Source of the DNA: Nitrospiraceae bacterium
GTDB taxonomy: Bacteria; Nitrospirota; Thermodesulfovibrionia; Thermodesulfovibrionales; UBA6898
Length of the DNA stretch: 64,000 bases
Direction: 5' to 3'
Assembly (NCBI GenBank): GCA_020347665.1
Contig: CP070737.1
Span: 1,075,189 to 1,139,188 of the forward strand
Part shown: piece by piece, positions 25,455 through 34,890 of the stretch
Position numbering within the stretch: the stretch's first letter is position 1
How the letters are laid out: every line of letters begins with the position of its first letter
Program-made: the position numbers and the translations under genes
Notes under the pieces: model-generated
Seen by the model: the letters and a program-made list of their open reading frames with translations, nothing else
Databases searched by the model: none
What the model was told of the DNA's origin: nothing

Positions 25455-26495
25455 TTATGTGCCTCTCTGCCGCCGGTGAATCCTCTTAACAGCCCCGATC
25501 GCATAGGGATCAAATCCATTCTTCTGCAAGGTTAACAGAGCCTTTTGTTCGTCCCTCTGATCAACAATTACAATATACCCAATGCCCATATTAAACGTCT
25601 TCTTCATATCATTATGAGGAACATTCCCACTCTTTTGAATAAGTTCAAAAATCGGTTGTGACGGCCATGATGGATAGTTGATCGAAGCCTTCAGCCCTTT
25701 TGGGATAATCCTCTTTACATTTCCCGGAATACCGCCACCGGTTATATGGGCCATACCCTTAATGACAATCTTTCCTTTCAATGCATTGAATGCCTGGGTA
25801 TAAATCCGCGTCGGTCTCAATAATTCTTCTTCGAGAGAAGATCCGAATTCAGACATATATTTCTTGCTGTTCATTTTATGTATGTCAAAGAATATTTTTC
25901 TCACAAGGGAAAAGCCATTGCTGTGCAGTCCATTGGAAGAGAGCCCAATAATGGCATCACCCTCCCGAATCTTACTACCATCTATAATTCTGTCTTTTTC
26001 GACAATTCCGACAACAAAGCCTGAAAGATCATATTCCCCTTTGCGGTAAAACCCGGGCATTTCAGCTGTTTCTCCGCCTATGAGCGCGCACCCTGCTTCT
26101 TCGCAGCCGTCTGCTATGCCCGAAATCACTCGTGCAGCTGTTCCGGTAGAAAGTTTCCCTGTAGCAAAGTAGTCAAGAAAAAACAGAGGTTCAGCGCCGC
26201 ATGTCAGAATATCATTGACACACATTGCAACAAGGTCTATGCCGACTGTGTCATGACGGTTTGCCATAAAAGCAATTTTCAATTTCGTTCCAACGCCATC
26301 CGTCCCGCTCACCAGAACCGGATTTCTGTATTTCTTCAGATTAAGCTTAAATAACGCGCTAAACGATCCGACAGACGTCAGGACTTCAGACCGAAACGTT
26401 CTTTTGGCAAGAGGCCTGATTATATCAATAAACCGGTCCCCCTTCTCTATATCGACACCAGCTTTTTTGTATGTAAGCCGTGACGCTTTTTTCAT
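25455..26495 (-). CDS. purM: Phosphoribosylformylglycinamidine cyclo-ligase (AIR synthetase)
   Basis: Fifth step of purine synthesis, closing the imidazole ring of AIR with ATP. The 346-residue protein shows YKKAGVDIEKGD at the start, the substrate region SGTDGVGTKLKIAF, VNDILTCGAEPLFFLDY, GGETAEMPGFY and the C-terminal HITGGGIPGNVKRIIP and FNMGIGY. The family motifs are all intact. It is transcribed away from surE. No other pur gene is in the window. Confidence 0.98.
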   Translation of the reverse strand: MKKASRLTYKKAGVDIEKGDRFIDIIRPLAKRTFRSEVLTSVGSFSALFKLNLKKYRNPVLVSGTDGVGTKLKIAFMANRHDTVGIDLVAMCVNDILTCGAEPLFFLDYFATGKLSTGTAARVISGIADGCEEAGCALIGGETAEMPGFYRKGEYDLSGFVVGIVEKDRIIDGSKIREGDAIIGLSSNGLHSNGFSLVRKIFFDIHKMNSKKYMSEFGSSLEEELLRPTRIYTQAFNALKGKIVIKGMAHITGGGIPGNVKRIIPKGLKASINYPSWPSQPIFELIQKSGNVPHNDMKKTFNMGIGYIVIVDQRDEQKALLTLQKNGFDPYAIGAVKRIHRRQRGT

Positions 26496-26645
26496 AAGAT
26501 AGTCGTCAACATGGGAATTTTACCGTTTATATTCTGCTAAAATTATTTTAAAAGGGCAAGTTTTGATTTCATGGCCTCGGCCAAAGCAGTAGAGAAACAA
26601 AAACATTTGTTCAATGAAGCAGTGGTTTCTGCTAGAATATCCGAC

Positions 26646-27422
26646 ATGGGTATCATACTTGTTACCAATGATGACGGAGTGCATTCACCGGGTATCATTG
26701 CTCTCTACAGGGCAATGAAACTATTCGGCGAAACTTATATGGTTGCACCTGATCGGGAGAGAAGTGCTGCGAGCCATTCACTGACACTGCACCGACCGCT
26801 GAAGGTTGAAAAGTTGAGGGACCATGTTTACAGCTTAAACGGAACACCAACAGACTGTGTTACGCTGGGGATCAACAAAGTACTGCCTGAAAAACCGCTT
26901 CTGGTAATGTCGGGGATTAACAGGGGAGCAAACCTTGGCGATGATATTACGTATTCAGGCACTGTTTCTGCTGCGATTGAAGGAACCATATTCGGTGTCC
27001 CTTCAATCGCCATATCCCTGATCAATGATAAACAATATCATTATGAGACAGCTTCACACTTCGCTTCAAAAATAGTACCGCTCGTTCTTGAACAGTCACT
27101 TCCCGAAGATACCCTGCTCAATGTTAACATTCCCAATCGGCCACGGGACCAGATCAGGGGCGTCAAAATAACCCGGCAAGGCAAACGGATTTATGACAAT
27201 TCAATTCAGGAAACATATGATCCCTGGGGAGATAAGCATTACTGGATAGGCGGTGGCAAACCATCGTGGGAGCGCGGTGAAGATACGGATATTGATGCAA
27301 TAAGGACTGATTATATTTCTATTACCCCGATCCATCTCGACCTTACCAATTATGAAGCACTTGGTATCCTTCGGAAGCAATGGGGTCTTGATAGCAGGAG
27401 ACATCTTGATGAAAACATATGA
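26646..27422 (+). CDS. surE: 5'/3'-nucleotidase SurE
   Basis: Metal-dependent nucleoside monophosphatase linked to stationary-phase survival. The protein begins ILVTNDDGVHSPG with the metal-binding Asp pair, continues with VAPDRERSAASHSLTL, GTPTDCV and SGINRGANLGDDITYSGTV. I chose ATG 26646 because SurE proteins start within a few residues of NDDG; this gives 258 residues. An upstream ATG at 26571 would add 25 unconserved residues. The 3' end overlaps the next gene by 14 bases. surE-pcm proximity is typical. Confidence 0.94.
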   Translation: MGIILVTNDDGVHSPGIIALYRAMKLFGETYMVAPDRERSAASHSLTLHRPLKVEKLRDHVYSLNGTPTDCVTLGINKVLPEKPLLVMSGINRGANLGDDITYSGTVSAAIEGTIFGVPSIAISLINDKQYHYETASHFASKIVPLVLEQSLPEDTLLNVNIPNRPRDQIRGVKITRQGKRIYDNSIQETYDPWGDKHYWIGGGKPSWERGEDTDIDAIRTDYISITPIHLDLTNYEALGILRKQWGLDSRRHLDENI

Positions 27423-28788
27423 TGTTATCATTGTAGGCGCTGGCCCGGCAGGGATATTCGCCGCGCTTGAACTCGTTCAATCATCAGGAGCTCTTCGGAC
27501 GACCCTCATCGAAAAAGGCAAAGACATTGACCAGCGCACATGCCCGCTTAAAGTCAAGAATATCTCCTGCACAACGTGTAGCGAATGTGACCTCCTTAGT
27601 GGCTGGGGTGGTGCCGGGGCCTTTAGTGACGGAAAGCTGAGCCTTTCATCAAATGTTGGTGGATTCCTGACACGGTATACGAACAAGGAAACGGTCCAAA
27701 CATTAATTAACTATGTTGATAACATGTATGTAAAATACGGGGCTCCCAAGACGGTGTTTGGAAATAATCCTGAAGCAATTTCAAAACTTGAAAAAATTGC
27801 ATCGAAGAACGGCCTCGTTCTGGTTCCTTCACAGATACGGCATATCGGAACCGACAGATGTGGACATCTCTTAAAAAGGATCAAGAAAGATATTAATAAT
27901 AAAGTTGAAACCTTATTCCAGTGTGAAGTGGATTCCATCATTATTGAGAGGGGACAATACAAGGGAATAAAAATGAAAAACGGTAATGAACTGTTTTCCC
28001 GTTTTCTTATTTTGGCCCCTGGCCGCGAGGGATCGAGATGGCTTGAAGAAGAAGCGAAGAAACTCGGTCTCACCCTGCTCAATAATCCAGTTGATATTGG
28101 TGTTCGAGTCGAAGTACCGGCTTCTGTTCTAGAACCGCTCACCTGCGTCACATACGAACCGAAGCTGATATTTTATTCAAAAAGATTTGATGATAAGGTA
28201 AGAACTTTTTGTGTCAACCCATATGGAGAGGTTGTTAAAGAATACCTGAAGGGAATATGGACCGTAAACGGGCACAGCTATGCCGATCGGAAAACGAATA
28301 ACACCAATCTTGCTCTTCTGGTAAGCACGTATTTCACGGAACCGTTTGATGAACCAATATCATATGGAAGATATATAGCTCAACTCGCAAATTTCCTTGG
28401 AAAAGGTGTGATTGTTCAAAGACTCGGGGACCTGATGAACGGCAGACGTTCTACGCAATCACGGATTGCGAAGGGGATCGTACAGCCGACATTAAAGGAT
28501 GCAACACCTGGTGACCTCAGTTTTGTTATTCCCTACCGCTATCTTTACGACATTATGGAAATGTTGGAGGCCCTGGACAGGATAGCTCCTGGAGTCAATT
28601 CCCGGCACACACTGCTCTACGGCGTTGAGGTGAAGTTTTACTCCATGCGGTTAAAACTGACCGATAATCTTGAGACTGAAATAGACAATGTCTTCGCAGT
28701 TGGTGATGGGCCTGGAGTCAGCAGAGGACTCATACAGTCGTCGGTATCGGGCGTTATAGCTGCTAGAGAAATACTGAAGCGCCTATAA
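27409..28788 (+). CDS. FAD-dependent oxidoreductase (COG2509-type dehydrogenase)
   Basis: The 459-residue protein opens with the FAD-binding Rossmann motif VGAGPAGIFAALEL (about residues 8-21) and carries the family-specific GGAGAFSDGKLSLS. A C-terminal AVGDGPGVSRGLIQSSVSG completes the FAD site. Cysteines cluster at 43-60 (CPLKVKNISCTTCSEC), as in this family. The substrate is unknown. ATG 27409 is supported by AGGAG eight bases upstream and overlaps the surE stop. It sits in a probable surE-oxidoreductase-pcm operon. Confidence 0.88.
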   Translation: MKTYDVIIVGAGPAGIFAALELVQSSGALRTTLIEKGKDIDQRTCPLKVKNISCTTCSECDLLSGWGGAGAFSDGKLSLSSNVGGFLTRYTNKETVQTLINYVDNMYVKYGAPKTVFGNNPEAISKLEKIASKNGLVLVPSQIRHIGTDRCGHLLKRIKKDINNKVETLFQCEVDSIIIERGQYKGIKMKNGNELFSRFLILAPGREGSRWLEEEAKKLGLTLLNNPVDIGVRVEVPASVLEPLTCVTYEPKLIFYSKRFDDKVRTFCVNPYGEVVKEYLKGIWTVNGHSYADRKTNNTNLALLVSTYFTEPFDEPISYGRYIAQLANFLGKGVIVQRLGDLMNGRRSTQSRIAKGIVQPTLKDATPGDLSFVIPYRYLYDIMEMLEALDRIAPGVNSRHTLLYGVEVKFYSMRLKLTDNLETEIDNVFAVGDGPGVSRGLIQSSVSGVIAAREILKRL

Positions 28789-28800
28789 TTGGGTCACTTC

Positions 28801-29448
28801 ATGGATTTCGATAAACTCAGAGAGCAGATGGTTAAGACCCAGCTCATTTCGAGGGGCATCAAGGACAAGAAAGTCCTTGATGCCATGAGTTGCGTTCCTC
28901 GCCATCTTTTTGTTGAAGACGCAATGGTTGCCAACGCATATAGCGACATGGCATTGCCGATTGGAGATGGCCAGACAATATCGCAACCATATATGGTTGC
29001 TGTAATGACCGAGCTTCTCGAATTGCACGGCTTTGAAAAAGTACTTGAAATTGGTACAGGATCAGGATATCAGGGAGCAGTTCTTGCTGAACTTGCGCGA
29101 GAGGTGTATACCATTGAACGTCTTCCTTCGATGGCTGAAAGGGCCATGAATACCTTAAGTGCTCTAAGCTATAACAATGTTCATGTAAAGATTGGTGATG
29201 GCTCACAAGGCTGGCCGGAAAAGGCTCCGTTTGACAGAATTATTATTACTGCTGCATCGCCTAACGTCCCCCCCCCCCTGATCGAACAGCTCACAAGAGG
29301 TGGGATACTTTTGCTGCCAATTGGTACACGCTATAGTCAGACATTGCTCAAAATCAAGAAGAAAGATTCAGGGCAGACAGAGGAGTATCATACTCCGTGT
29401 GTCTTTGTACCGCTCGTAGGAAAATACGGATGGGATAGTGATGAGTAA
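28801..29448 (+). CDS. pcm: Protein-L-isoaspartate O-methyltransferase
   Basis: Repairs isoaspartyl residues in aged proteins using S-adenosylmethionine. The protein has MVKTQLISRGIKDKKVLDAM, the SQPYMVAVMTELL stretch, the SAM-binding motif VLEIGTGSGYQGAVLAEL and the post-motif FDRIIITAASPNVPPPLI. ATG 28801 gives 215 residues; a TTG at 28789 is less likely. The VPPPL codons are written with an uninterrupted run of eleven cytosines, a slippage-prone site. Confidence 0.95.
   Translation: MDFDKLREQMVKTQLISRGIKDKKVLDAMSCVPRHLFVEDAMVANAYSDMALPIGDGQTISQPYMVAVMTELLELHGFEKVLEIGTGSGYQGAVLAELAREVYTIERLPSMAERAMNTLSALSYNNVHVKIGDGSQGWPEKAPFDRIIITAASPNVPPPLIEQLTRGGILLLPIGTRYSQTLLKIKKKDSGQTEEYHTPCVFVPLVGKYGWDSDE
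29268..29278 (+). repeat. C11 homopolymer tract inside pcm
   Basis: Eleven consecutive C bases encode part of VPPPL in the pcm coding region. The reading frame is intact at this length. A change of one base would truncate the protein. Confidence 0.95.
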
Positions 29449-29512
29449 CGTTCTGTTCTTTTCATAGACCGGTCCGTCCACTTCATGCAATCTCATATCC
29501 CGTTTTCCAGAG

Positions 29513-29541
29513 TTGCTTTATGGTATGTTTTGTCATATTAT
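29513..29541 (+). promoter_or_regulatory. Promoter of argH
   Basis: TTGCTT (29513-29518) and TATTAT (29536-29541) are separated by 17 bases. The predicted start near 29548 leaves about 29 bases of leader before argH. Confidence 0.6.
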
Positions 29542-29576
29542 ATCTTCATATTTTAAGTATATGAGTTTCCCTGTGT

Positions 29577-30968
29577 ATGAAAAAAGCGTGGTCAGGAAGA
29601 TTTAAAAGAAATTCATCAGCTTCGGCAGAGTCTTTTACTGAATCTGTATCTTTTGACAGCAGGCTCTGGGAATATGATATTAAGGGGAGTATTGCGCATG
29701 CAAAAATGCTGGCCAGACAAAACATAATTTCGAAAAAAGATTCGGCACGGATACTGAAAGGATTATCGGCCATTGCTGATGAATTTACTTCCGGCACGTT
29801 TAAAGTGCGAAAAGAACTTGAAGACATACATATGAATATTGAGGCAGCGCTGATAAAGAAAATAGGCCCTATTGGCATGAAGCTTCATACGGCTCGCTCA
29901 AGGAATGATCAAATTTCTCTGGATATGAGGATGTACCTGAAAGAAGAAACTAGAGAGATAACCGCGCTCATCAGGAAGGTACAGAAAACTCTTTTAAAAA
30001 TGTCTGAGCGTCACCTGGGCAGTATTATGCCGGGATATACCCATCTCCAGCGTGCGCAGCCGGTTCTGTTGTCTCATCATCTCCTGGCGTATGTGGAGAT
30101 GCTCCAAAGAGATGTCTCACGCTTTAAGGACTGCTTAAAGCGCATCGATGTTCTTCCGCTTGGTTCATGCGCTATCTCTGGAACGACACTGCCGATAGAC
30201 CGCACGTATGTGGCCAAAATGCTGGGCTTTAAGCAGATTGCAGGCAACAGTATTGATGCGGTATCAGATAGAGATTTCATGCTCGAGTTTTTATCCTGTT
30301 CTTCAATGGTAATGATGCACCTGTCACGTCTTTCTGAAGAGCTCATCCTGTGGTCTACAGAAGAATTTAATTTTATCGAGCTTCCGGACGAATATACAAC
30401 AGGATCGAGCATTATGCCACAGAAAAAAAATCCTGACGTTCCCGAACTGGTAAGGGCTAAAACAGGCAGAGTATATGGTAATGTTATGTCGATTCTGACC
30501 CTCATGAAAGGTCTGCCGTTAGCTTACAACAGGGACTTGCAGGAGGATAAGCCGCCGGTGTTCGATACGGTTGATACGGTAAAATCCTGTTTAACGATAC
30601 TCTGCAATATGCTACCAGATATTATCTTTCACACAGAGACCATGCTGTCATCCGCAGGCACAGGGTATACAACAGCAACGGATATTGCAGAATACCTTGT
30701 CAAAAAAAATATCCCGTTTAGAATGGCCCATGAAATAACAGGAAAGATTGTCCTGTATTGCATGGATAAAAACATTCAGTTACATCAGCTGAATATCAAA
30801 CAGTTAAAGGCCTTTTCTCCAGTTTTTCGGAACGATATACTCAAACATCTTGAGCCTGCAGCATCTGTTCGAGCCCATTCGTCTCCGGGTGGCACGGCTA
30901 CCTCTTCCGTTATGAGACAGATCAGGAAGTATAAAAAACTGTTTAATGAGAAGTCTCCTCTTAGATAG
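29577..30968 (+). CDS. argH: Argininosuccinate lyase
   Basis: Last step of arginine synthesis, releasing fumarate. The 463-residue protein begins KKAWSGRFKRNSSASAESFTESVSFD, with the family's WSGRF; it has TARSRNDQ, the HLQRAQPVLLSHHLLAY stretch with the catalytic histidine and the signature GSSIMPQKKNPD with the catalytic serine. The C-terminus ends 23 bases inside the next gene. argG is not in the window. Confidence 0.98.
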   Translation: MKKAWSGRFKRNSSASAESFTESVSFDSRLWEYDIKGSIAHAKMLARQNIISKKDSARILKGLSAIADEFTSGTFKVRKELEDIHMNIEAALIKKIGPIGMKLHTARSRNDQISLDMRMYLKEETREITALIRKVQKTLLKMSERHLGSIMPGYTHLQRAQPVLLSHHLLAYVEMLQRDVSRFKDCLKRIDVLPLGSCAISGTTLPIDRTYVAKMLGFKQIAGNSIDAVSDRDFMLEFLSCSSMVMMHLSRLSEELILWSTEEFNFIELPDEYTTGSSIMPQKKNPDVPELVRAKTGRVYGNVMSILTLMKGLPLAYNRDLQEDKPPVFDTVDTVKSCLTILCNMLPDIIFHTETMLSSAGTGYTTATDIAEYLVKKNIPFRMAHEITGKIVLYCMDKNIQLHQLNIKQLKAFSPVFRNDILKHLEPAASVRAHSSPGGTATSSVMRQIRKYKKLFNEKSPLR

Positions 30969-31938
30969 TAAATCTTTCTGGAACAGGGGTGTCGCGCGGC
31001 CGCGATCATACGCATTGTATGCCATCATTATATGCACTATATTCCTGTTTCCATCATGCGGGAAGAAAGGCCCTCCCACCCTTTCGTACCGCGGGGAACC
31101 TTTCGTGCCAGTCCTGTTACATGCCATCCATCGCGAGGATAAGATAATTTTGACATGGCGTTTTCCCAAGGATAAAGAGGCCGACATCAAAGGATTTCAC
31201 ATTTTCAGACGCACTGGTTCAGATGCAAAACAGATTGCGTTTGTCGAGAGTGACATTCGAAGACTGACAGATACTGATTTCAGGATAGGCATTTCGTATC
31301 ATTATTATATGACTACAGAGACGGAAGATGGCAGAACCAGCCGGGACTCAGAACCGCTTTCGGTAACTCCAGCGACTGTTCCTCTACCACCTGCAGATAT
31401 TTCATTCAAAATAAATCGGAATTCACTGGATTTAAACTGGGAGCATGCAGATAACGATATACGGTACAACGTATATAAAACTTTTAAAAAAGGTGATTAC
31501 GACTTAAATCCCGTAAATAAAAAACCTTTGACAGTCAATTCTTTCAACGATAGTCTATCCATTGATACAACAGTTTTTTATACCATAAGAAGTCTGAGAG
31601 ACAGCGCCATAAGAGACGAAGGGTATCCGTCAAAAGAAGTTGAAATAACACCTGACGAAATGGTCCCATCAGCACCTCACGGTCTCAGCTATTTTTCCTC
31701 TGAAGACACTATCCTTCTTTACTGGGAGGAAGCTCCCGAGCCATGGGTACGGGGGTATAGAATTTATCGGAGACTTGAGGAACAGGACTATTCATTTATT
31801 GGGGAAACAGTCACGCCAGCGTTTCGTGACAGTGACCAACTCCTCTTACAACGGGACTACCGTGTACGTGCAGTTGGTCCGGGCAAGGAAGGAGATGCCT
31901 CGGAATTGAAAGACGTTCGGTTTATCCCTCCCCCGTAA
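30946..31938 (+). CDS. LptM-like lipoprotein fused to fibronectin type III domains
   Basis: The 330-residue protein has a signal peptide with lipobox FPSC (cysteine about residue 38), followed at once by CGKKGPP, the hallmark of the small YifL/LptM lipoproteins that usually follow lysA or argH. Instead of ending there, it continues with about 280 residues that look like three fibronectin III-type beta sandwiches (IILTWRFPKDKEADIKGFHIFRR; LNWEHADNDIRYNVYK; ILLYWEEAPEPWVRGYRIYRR). It overlaps argH by 23 bases. The function is unknown; a surface or periplasmic binding role is plausible. Confidence 0.8.
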   Translation: MRSLLLDSKSFWNRGVARPRSYALYAIIICTIFLFPSCGKKGPPTLSYRGEPFVPVLLHAIHREDKIILTWRFPKDKEADIKGFHIFRRTGSDAKQIAFVESDIRRLTDTDFRIGISYHYYMTTETEDGRTSRDSEPLSVTPATVPLPPADISFKINRNSLDLNWEHADNDIRYNVYKTFKKGDYDLNPVNKKPLTVNSFNDSLSIDTTVFYTIRSLRDSAIRDEGYPSKEVEITPDEMVPSAPHGLSYFSSEDTILLYWEEAPEPWVRGYRIYRRLEEQDYSFIGETVTPAFRDSDQLLLQRDYRVRAVGPGKEGDASELKDVRFIPPP

Positions 31939-31965
31939 CAGCTGCTTTCCTGTCTCTCTGTTCCA

Positions 31966-31994
31966 TTGACTTAAACGTTCAATTGTTTTACTCT
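31966..31994 (+). promoter_or_regulatory. Promoter of gmhA-ruv genes
   Basis: TTGACT (31966-31971) and TACTCT (31989-31994) are 17 bases apart. The predicted transcript start near 32001 lies after the ATG at 31996 and so favours ATG 32023 as the gmhA start. Confidence 0.5.
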
Positions 31995-32022
31995 AATGTC
32001 ACTGTTTCATTTTATCGCCCTC

Positions 32023-32607
32023 ATGAAATCTAAAATTCTGAAAGAATTTAAGGAAAGTATCTCTGTAAAAGAAAAATTCATTGAGGATCATCTTGATATC
32101 ATTGTAGATGCCGCAAAAGAAATTGCCCGCACGTTCAACGAAGGCAATAAACTCATTTTATTCGGTAACGGCGGGAGCGCCACTGACGCATCCCATATAG
32201 CCGCTGAATTTGTAAACCGGTTTAAGAAAGATCGCCCTGGTCTGCCTGCCATATCGCTCAATACGGATATGGCGGTGATAACTTCGATTGCCAATGATTA
32301 CGACTACTCCGAAGTTTTTTCTCGGCAGCTTAAGTCACTTGCAGTTGAGGGAGACATTATTATTGCGATAAGTACGAGCGGCATCTCTCCTAATATTCAT
32401 AAGGCGCTTGATACGGCAAAAAAAAAGCGGTTAAAAACAGTCGTTTTCACCGGAGCACACGGCGGGAAAATGGCTCAACGATCTGATTTTTCTTTCATGG
32501 TAGCTTCGGAGAACACACCAAGAATCCAGGAAACCCATATAACGCTCGGCCATGTGCTTTGCCTCATGGTAGAAGAAATTTTATTTGAAGCTCCAAGAAA
32601 GAAATAA
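32023..32607 (+). CDS. gmhA: Sedoheptulose-7-phosphate isomerase
   Basis: First step of ADP-heptose synthesis for the LPS inner core. The SIS-domain protein has FGNGGSATDASHIAAEF and the IAISTSGISPNI phosphosugar-binding loop, plus the C-terminal ETHITLGHVLCLMVEE with catalytic Glu and His. With ATG 32023 it has 194 residues, the family norm; ATG 31996 would add nine. The 3' end overlaps ruvC by 23 bases. Confidence 0.95.
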   Translation: MKSKILKEFKESISVKEKFIEDHLDIIVDAAKEIARTFNEGNKLILFGNGGSATDASHIAAEFVNRFKKDRPGLPAISLNTDMAVITSIANDYDYSEVFSRQLKSLAVEGDIIIAISTSGISPNIHKALDTAKKKRLKTVVFTGAHGGKMAQRSDFSFMVASENTPRIQETHITLGHVLCLMVEEILFEAPRKK

Positions 32608-33109
32608 ACCTCGTACGGTCCTCGGCGTTGATCCAGGAAGCTTAAAATGCGGATATGGCGTAGTTGCCTTGCAGGGGAAAGAGACACGGCACGTAGCCTC
32701 AGGCACCATATCCCCCTCATCTAAAAAACCGTTACAGGAAAGATTAAAACAAATTTATGATGAGCTCATACAGATAATCCGTACCTATAAACCAGATGAT
32801 ATTGTCGTTGAGAAAATTTTTTTTTCTAAAGGAACCAAGGCAGCACTCAGTCTCGGACATGCACGCGGCATTGTCCTCCTGGCTGCAGCAGCTGAAAATA
32901 TTCAATTGCATGAATTCAGCGCCCTTCAGGTTAAAAAGGCCGTCGTAGGATACGGGCGTGCGGAAAAAGGACAGGTCGCGTCAATGGTAAAAGTACTCTT
33001 GGACGTAACCGGGGTTCTTTCCACCGATAGTGCCGATGCACTTGCACTTGCTCTCTGTTACCTTAATACTTTACAATTTAACGAAAGACTGAAAATCAAT
33101 GAAAAATAA
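32585..33109 (+). CDS. ruvC: Holliday junction resolvase RuvC
   Basis: Endonuclease that cuts Holliday junctions. The 174-residue protein shows the four acidic active-site residues in their motifs: VLGVDPGS (Asp), VVEKIFF (Glu) and the C-terminal DSADALALALCY (two Asp). Length is normal. The usual neighbours ruvA and ruvB follow. A run of nine T bases codes for part of EKIFFS. A 56-codon ORF starts within the last 11 bases of ruvC. Confidence 0.97.
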   Translation: MKLQERNKPRTVLGVDPGSLKCGYGVVALQGKETRHVASGTISPSSKKPLQERLKQIYDELIQIIRTYKPDDIVVEKIFFSKGTKAALSLGHARGIVLLAAAAENIQLHEFSALQVKKAVVGYGRAEKGQVASMVKVLLDVTGVLSTDSADALALALCYLNTLQFNERLKINEK

Positions 33110-33269
33110 CCTTCAGGCGTTAACCCTGTTCATGAAGAGAATATTATGCTATTCGAGAAGCTTCGAGAGATATCAGCTCATGAATTCTTATCCGTTTCAG
33201 CCTCTTGAGCCGGAATATACCCCGTGCGATATCGAAGTAGTCTATGACGAAAGCAGACAATGCCGATGA
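33099..33269 (+). CDS. Candidate small protein between ruvC and ruvA (56 codons)
   Basis: An ATG at 33099, overlapping the ruvC stop by 11 bases, opens a 56-codon frame that ends in TGA at 33267-33269. That stop overlaps the ATG of ruvA at 33266 as ATGA. Both junctions look like coupled operon joints. The C-terminal half is the more protein-like part (SYPFQPLEPEYTPCDIEVVY), and an internal ATG at about 33180 would give a 29-residue version. I do not recognise the protein, and the ORF could be accidental. Confidence 0.45.
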   Translation: MKNNLQALTLFMKRILCYSRSFERYQLMNSYPFQPLEPEYTPCDIEVVYDESRQCR

Positions 33270-33844
33270 TAGCCTCATTGACAGGCAGGATTACTTCCAG
33301 AAGACCGGACAACGTTATTATTGACGTTAATGGTATCGGATACCAGGTCAATGTTTCTCTGCACACACTGTCAAGCTTACCAGTAGAAGGGAGTGAAGTC
33401 GTTCTCTCCATATATACTCATGTCCGGGAAGATGCGATACAGCTCTACGGTTTCAGTTCCGAAGATGAAAAAAAAATATTTATAACGCTTTTGGGTATTT
33501 CCGGAATTGGTCCTAAAATGGGGCTCACTATACTGTCAGGCATTTCGCATGATGATTTTCTCAATTCAATAGAAAATGAGGATATAGCCATGCTCTGCAG
33601 GGTACCGGGGCTCGGCAAAAAAACAGCCCAGAGGCTGATACTGGAACTCAGGGAAAAACTTCCCGCAGCAACAGGAGTAAGGGATAAGTTATATGAAGAC
33701 ACCCTTTCGGCCCTTGTTAATCTCGGCTATAAAAAGTCGATCGCACAACAATCAATAGAAAAAGTCTATAAAAAAGATTTTGGCGATATTGAAAGCCTGC
33801 TCAGGGAAACCTTAAAGCAGCTTACTGGTAATACTCATGGATAA
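33266..33844 (+). CDS. ruvA: Holliday junction branch migration protein RuvA
   Basis: Binds Holliday junctions as a tetramer and loads the RuvB motor. The 192-residue protein has the N-terminal OB fold ([22 protein letters not shown]), two helix-hairpin-helix motifs ([18 protein letters not shown] and [19 protein letters not shown]) and the C-terminal RuvB-binding domain ([15 protein letters not shown]). I prefer ATG 33266, since RuvA usually begins MIA; ATG 33260 would add two residues. Confidence 0.96.
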   Translation: MIASLTGRITSRRPDNVIIDVNGIGYQVNVSLHTLSSLPVEGSEVVLSIYTHVREDAIQLYGFSSEDEKKIFITLLGISGIGPKMGLTILSGISHDDFLNSIENEDIAMLCRVPGLGKKTAQRLILELREKLPAATGVRDKLYEDTLSALVNLGYKKSIAQQSIEKVYKKDFGDIESLLRETLKQLTGNTHG

Positions 33845-34874
33845 TCCTGATTCCTTAAGAAAATCTGATGACAACAGAGCCGTCAGTTCGGACATATCCA
33901 ATGACGACCATTCGCTGGAATTGAACCTCAGACCGAGATCGTTTGATGACTTCATCGGGCAAAACAAGATAAAGGATAATCTCAGAATATTCATCACAGC
34001 ATCGCTTCAGAGAAAGGAACCTCTTGATCATGTTCTCCTCTGCGGTCCACCTGGTCTCGGCAAAACAACACTCTCTCATATAATTTCTAGCGAGCTCAGT
34101 GTTACGATAAAAACCACATCCGGCCCTGTGCTGGAAAGACCCGGAGATCTTGCTGCTATTCTCACAAACCTTTCTGACATGGATATACTGTTTATTGATG
34201 AAATTCACAGACTGCCGAGAATCGTTGAAGAAGTACTGTACCCGGCAATGGAGGACTATCAGCTTGATATAATCATCGGCCAAGGACCTAACGCACGATC
34301 ACTGAAATTAAATCTGCCGAAATTTACCTTAATCGGCGCCACTACAAGGACCGGTCTTCTCACCTCTCCTCTGAGAGACAGATTCGGGATTATTAACCGA
34401 CTTGAATACTATAATCCAGAGGAACTTAAATTGATTATCGATCGTTCAAGTCGCCTTCTGAAAATTCCGATCGAAGACGATGCTGCTCATGAAATTGCTA
34501 AACGCTCCCGAGGAACTCCGAGAATAGCCAATAGATTATTAAAGAGGATCAGAGACTTTGCCCAGGTATTGGGCGATGGGATGATACATCTTCCAATTAC
34601 GCGGACTTCTCTTGATGCTCTCGAAGTCGATGAACGGGGCCTTGATGATATGGACAGAAAGCTGCTGATAACGCTCATTGAGAAATTCAGTGGCGGTCCC
34701 GCCGGAGTAGATGCCCTGTCCTCTTCATTGCGTGAGGACAAGGAAACCATTGAAGACGTATACGAGCCGTATCTCCTACAAGAAGGCTTTCTGGAACGTA
34801 CCCCCCGCGGACGGATAGCAACCAAAAATGCATTTCTGCACCTGAAAAAGGAAGCTCCTCAAGGATTGTTTTAA
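33837..34874 (+). CDS. ruvB: Holliday junction branch migration helicase RuvB
   Basis: AAA+ motor that drives branch migration. The 345-residue protein shows [19 protein letters not shown], Walker [11 protein letters not shown] (about 69-78), Walker [10 protein letters not shown], sensor 1 GATTR, the arginine finger PLRDRFG and the C-terminal winged helix ([20 protein letters not shown]). It overlaps ruvA by 8 bases. All motifs are intact. Confidence 0.98.
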   Translation: MDNPDSLRKSDDNRAVSSDISNDDHSLELNLRPRSFDDFIGQNKIKDNLRIFITASLQRKEPLDHVLLCGPPGLGKTTLSHIISSELSVTIKTTSGPVLERPGDLAAILTNLSDMDILFIDEIHRLPRIVEEVLYPAMEDYQLDIIIGQGPNARSLKLNLPKFTLIGATTRTGLLTSPLRDRFGIINRLEYYNPEELKLIIDRSSRLLKIPIEDDAAHEIAKRSRGTPRIANRLLKRIRDFAQVLGDGMIHLPITRTSLDALEVDERGLDDMDRKLLITLIEKFSGGPAGVDALSSSLREDKETIEDVYEPYLLQEGFLERTPRGRIATKNAFLHLKKEAPQGLF

Positions 34875-34890
34875 CGTTAACGTGATCTAA

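Noticed and set aside
26571-26645. Upstream ATG for surE
   Set aside because: SurE proteins start next to the NDDG motif; the extra 25 residues are not family-like.
32816-32825. T9 run in ruvC as a frameshift
   Set aside because: The frame is intact on both sides and all catalytic residues of RuvC are present.
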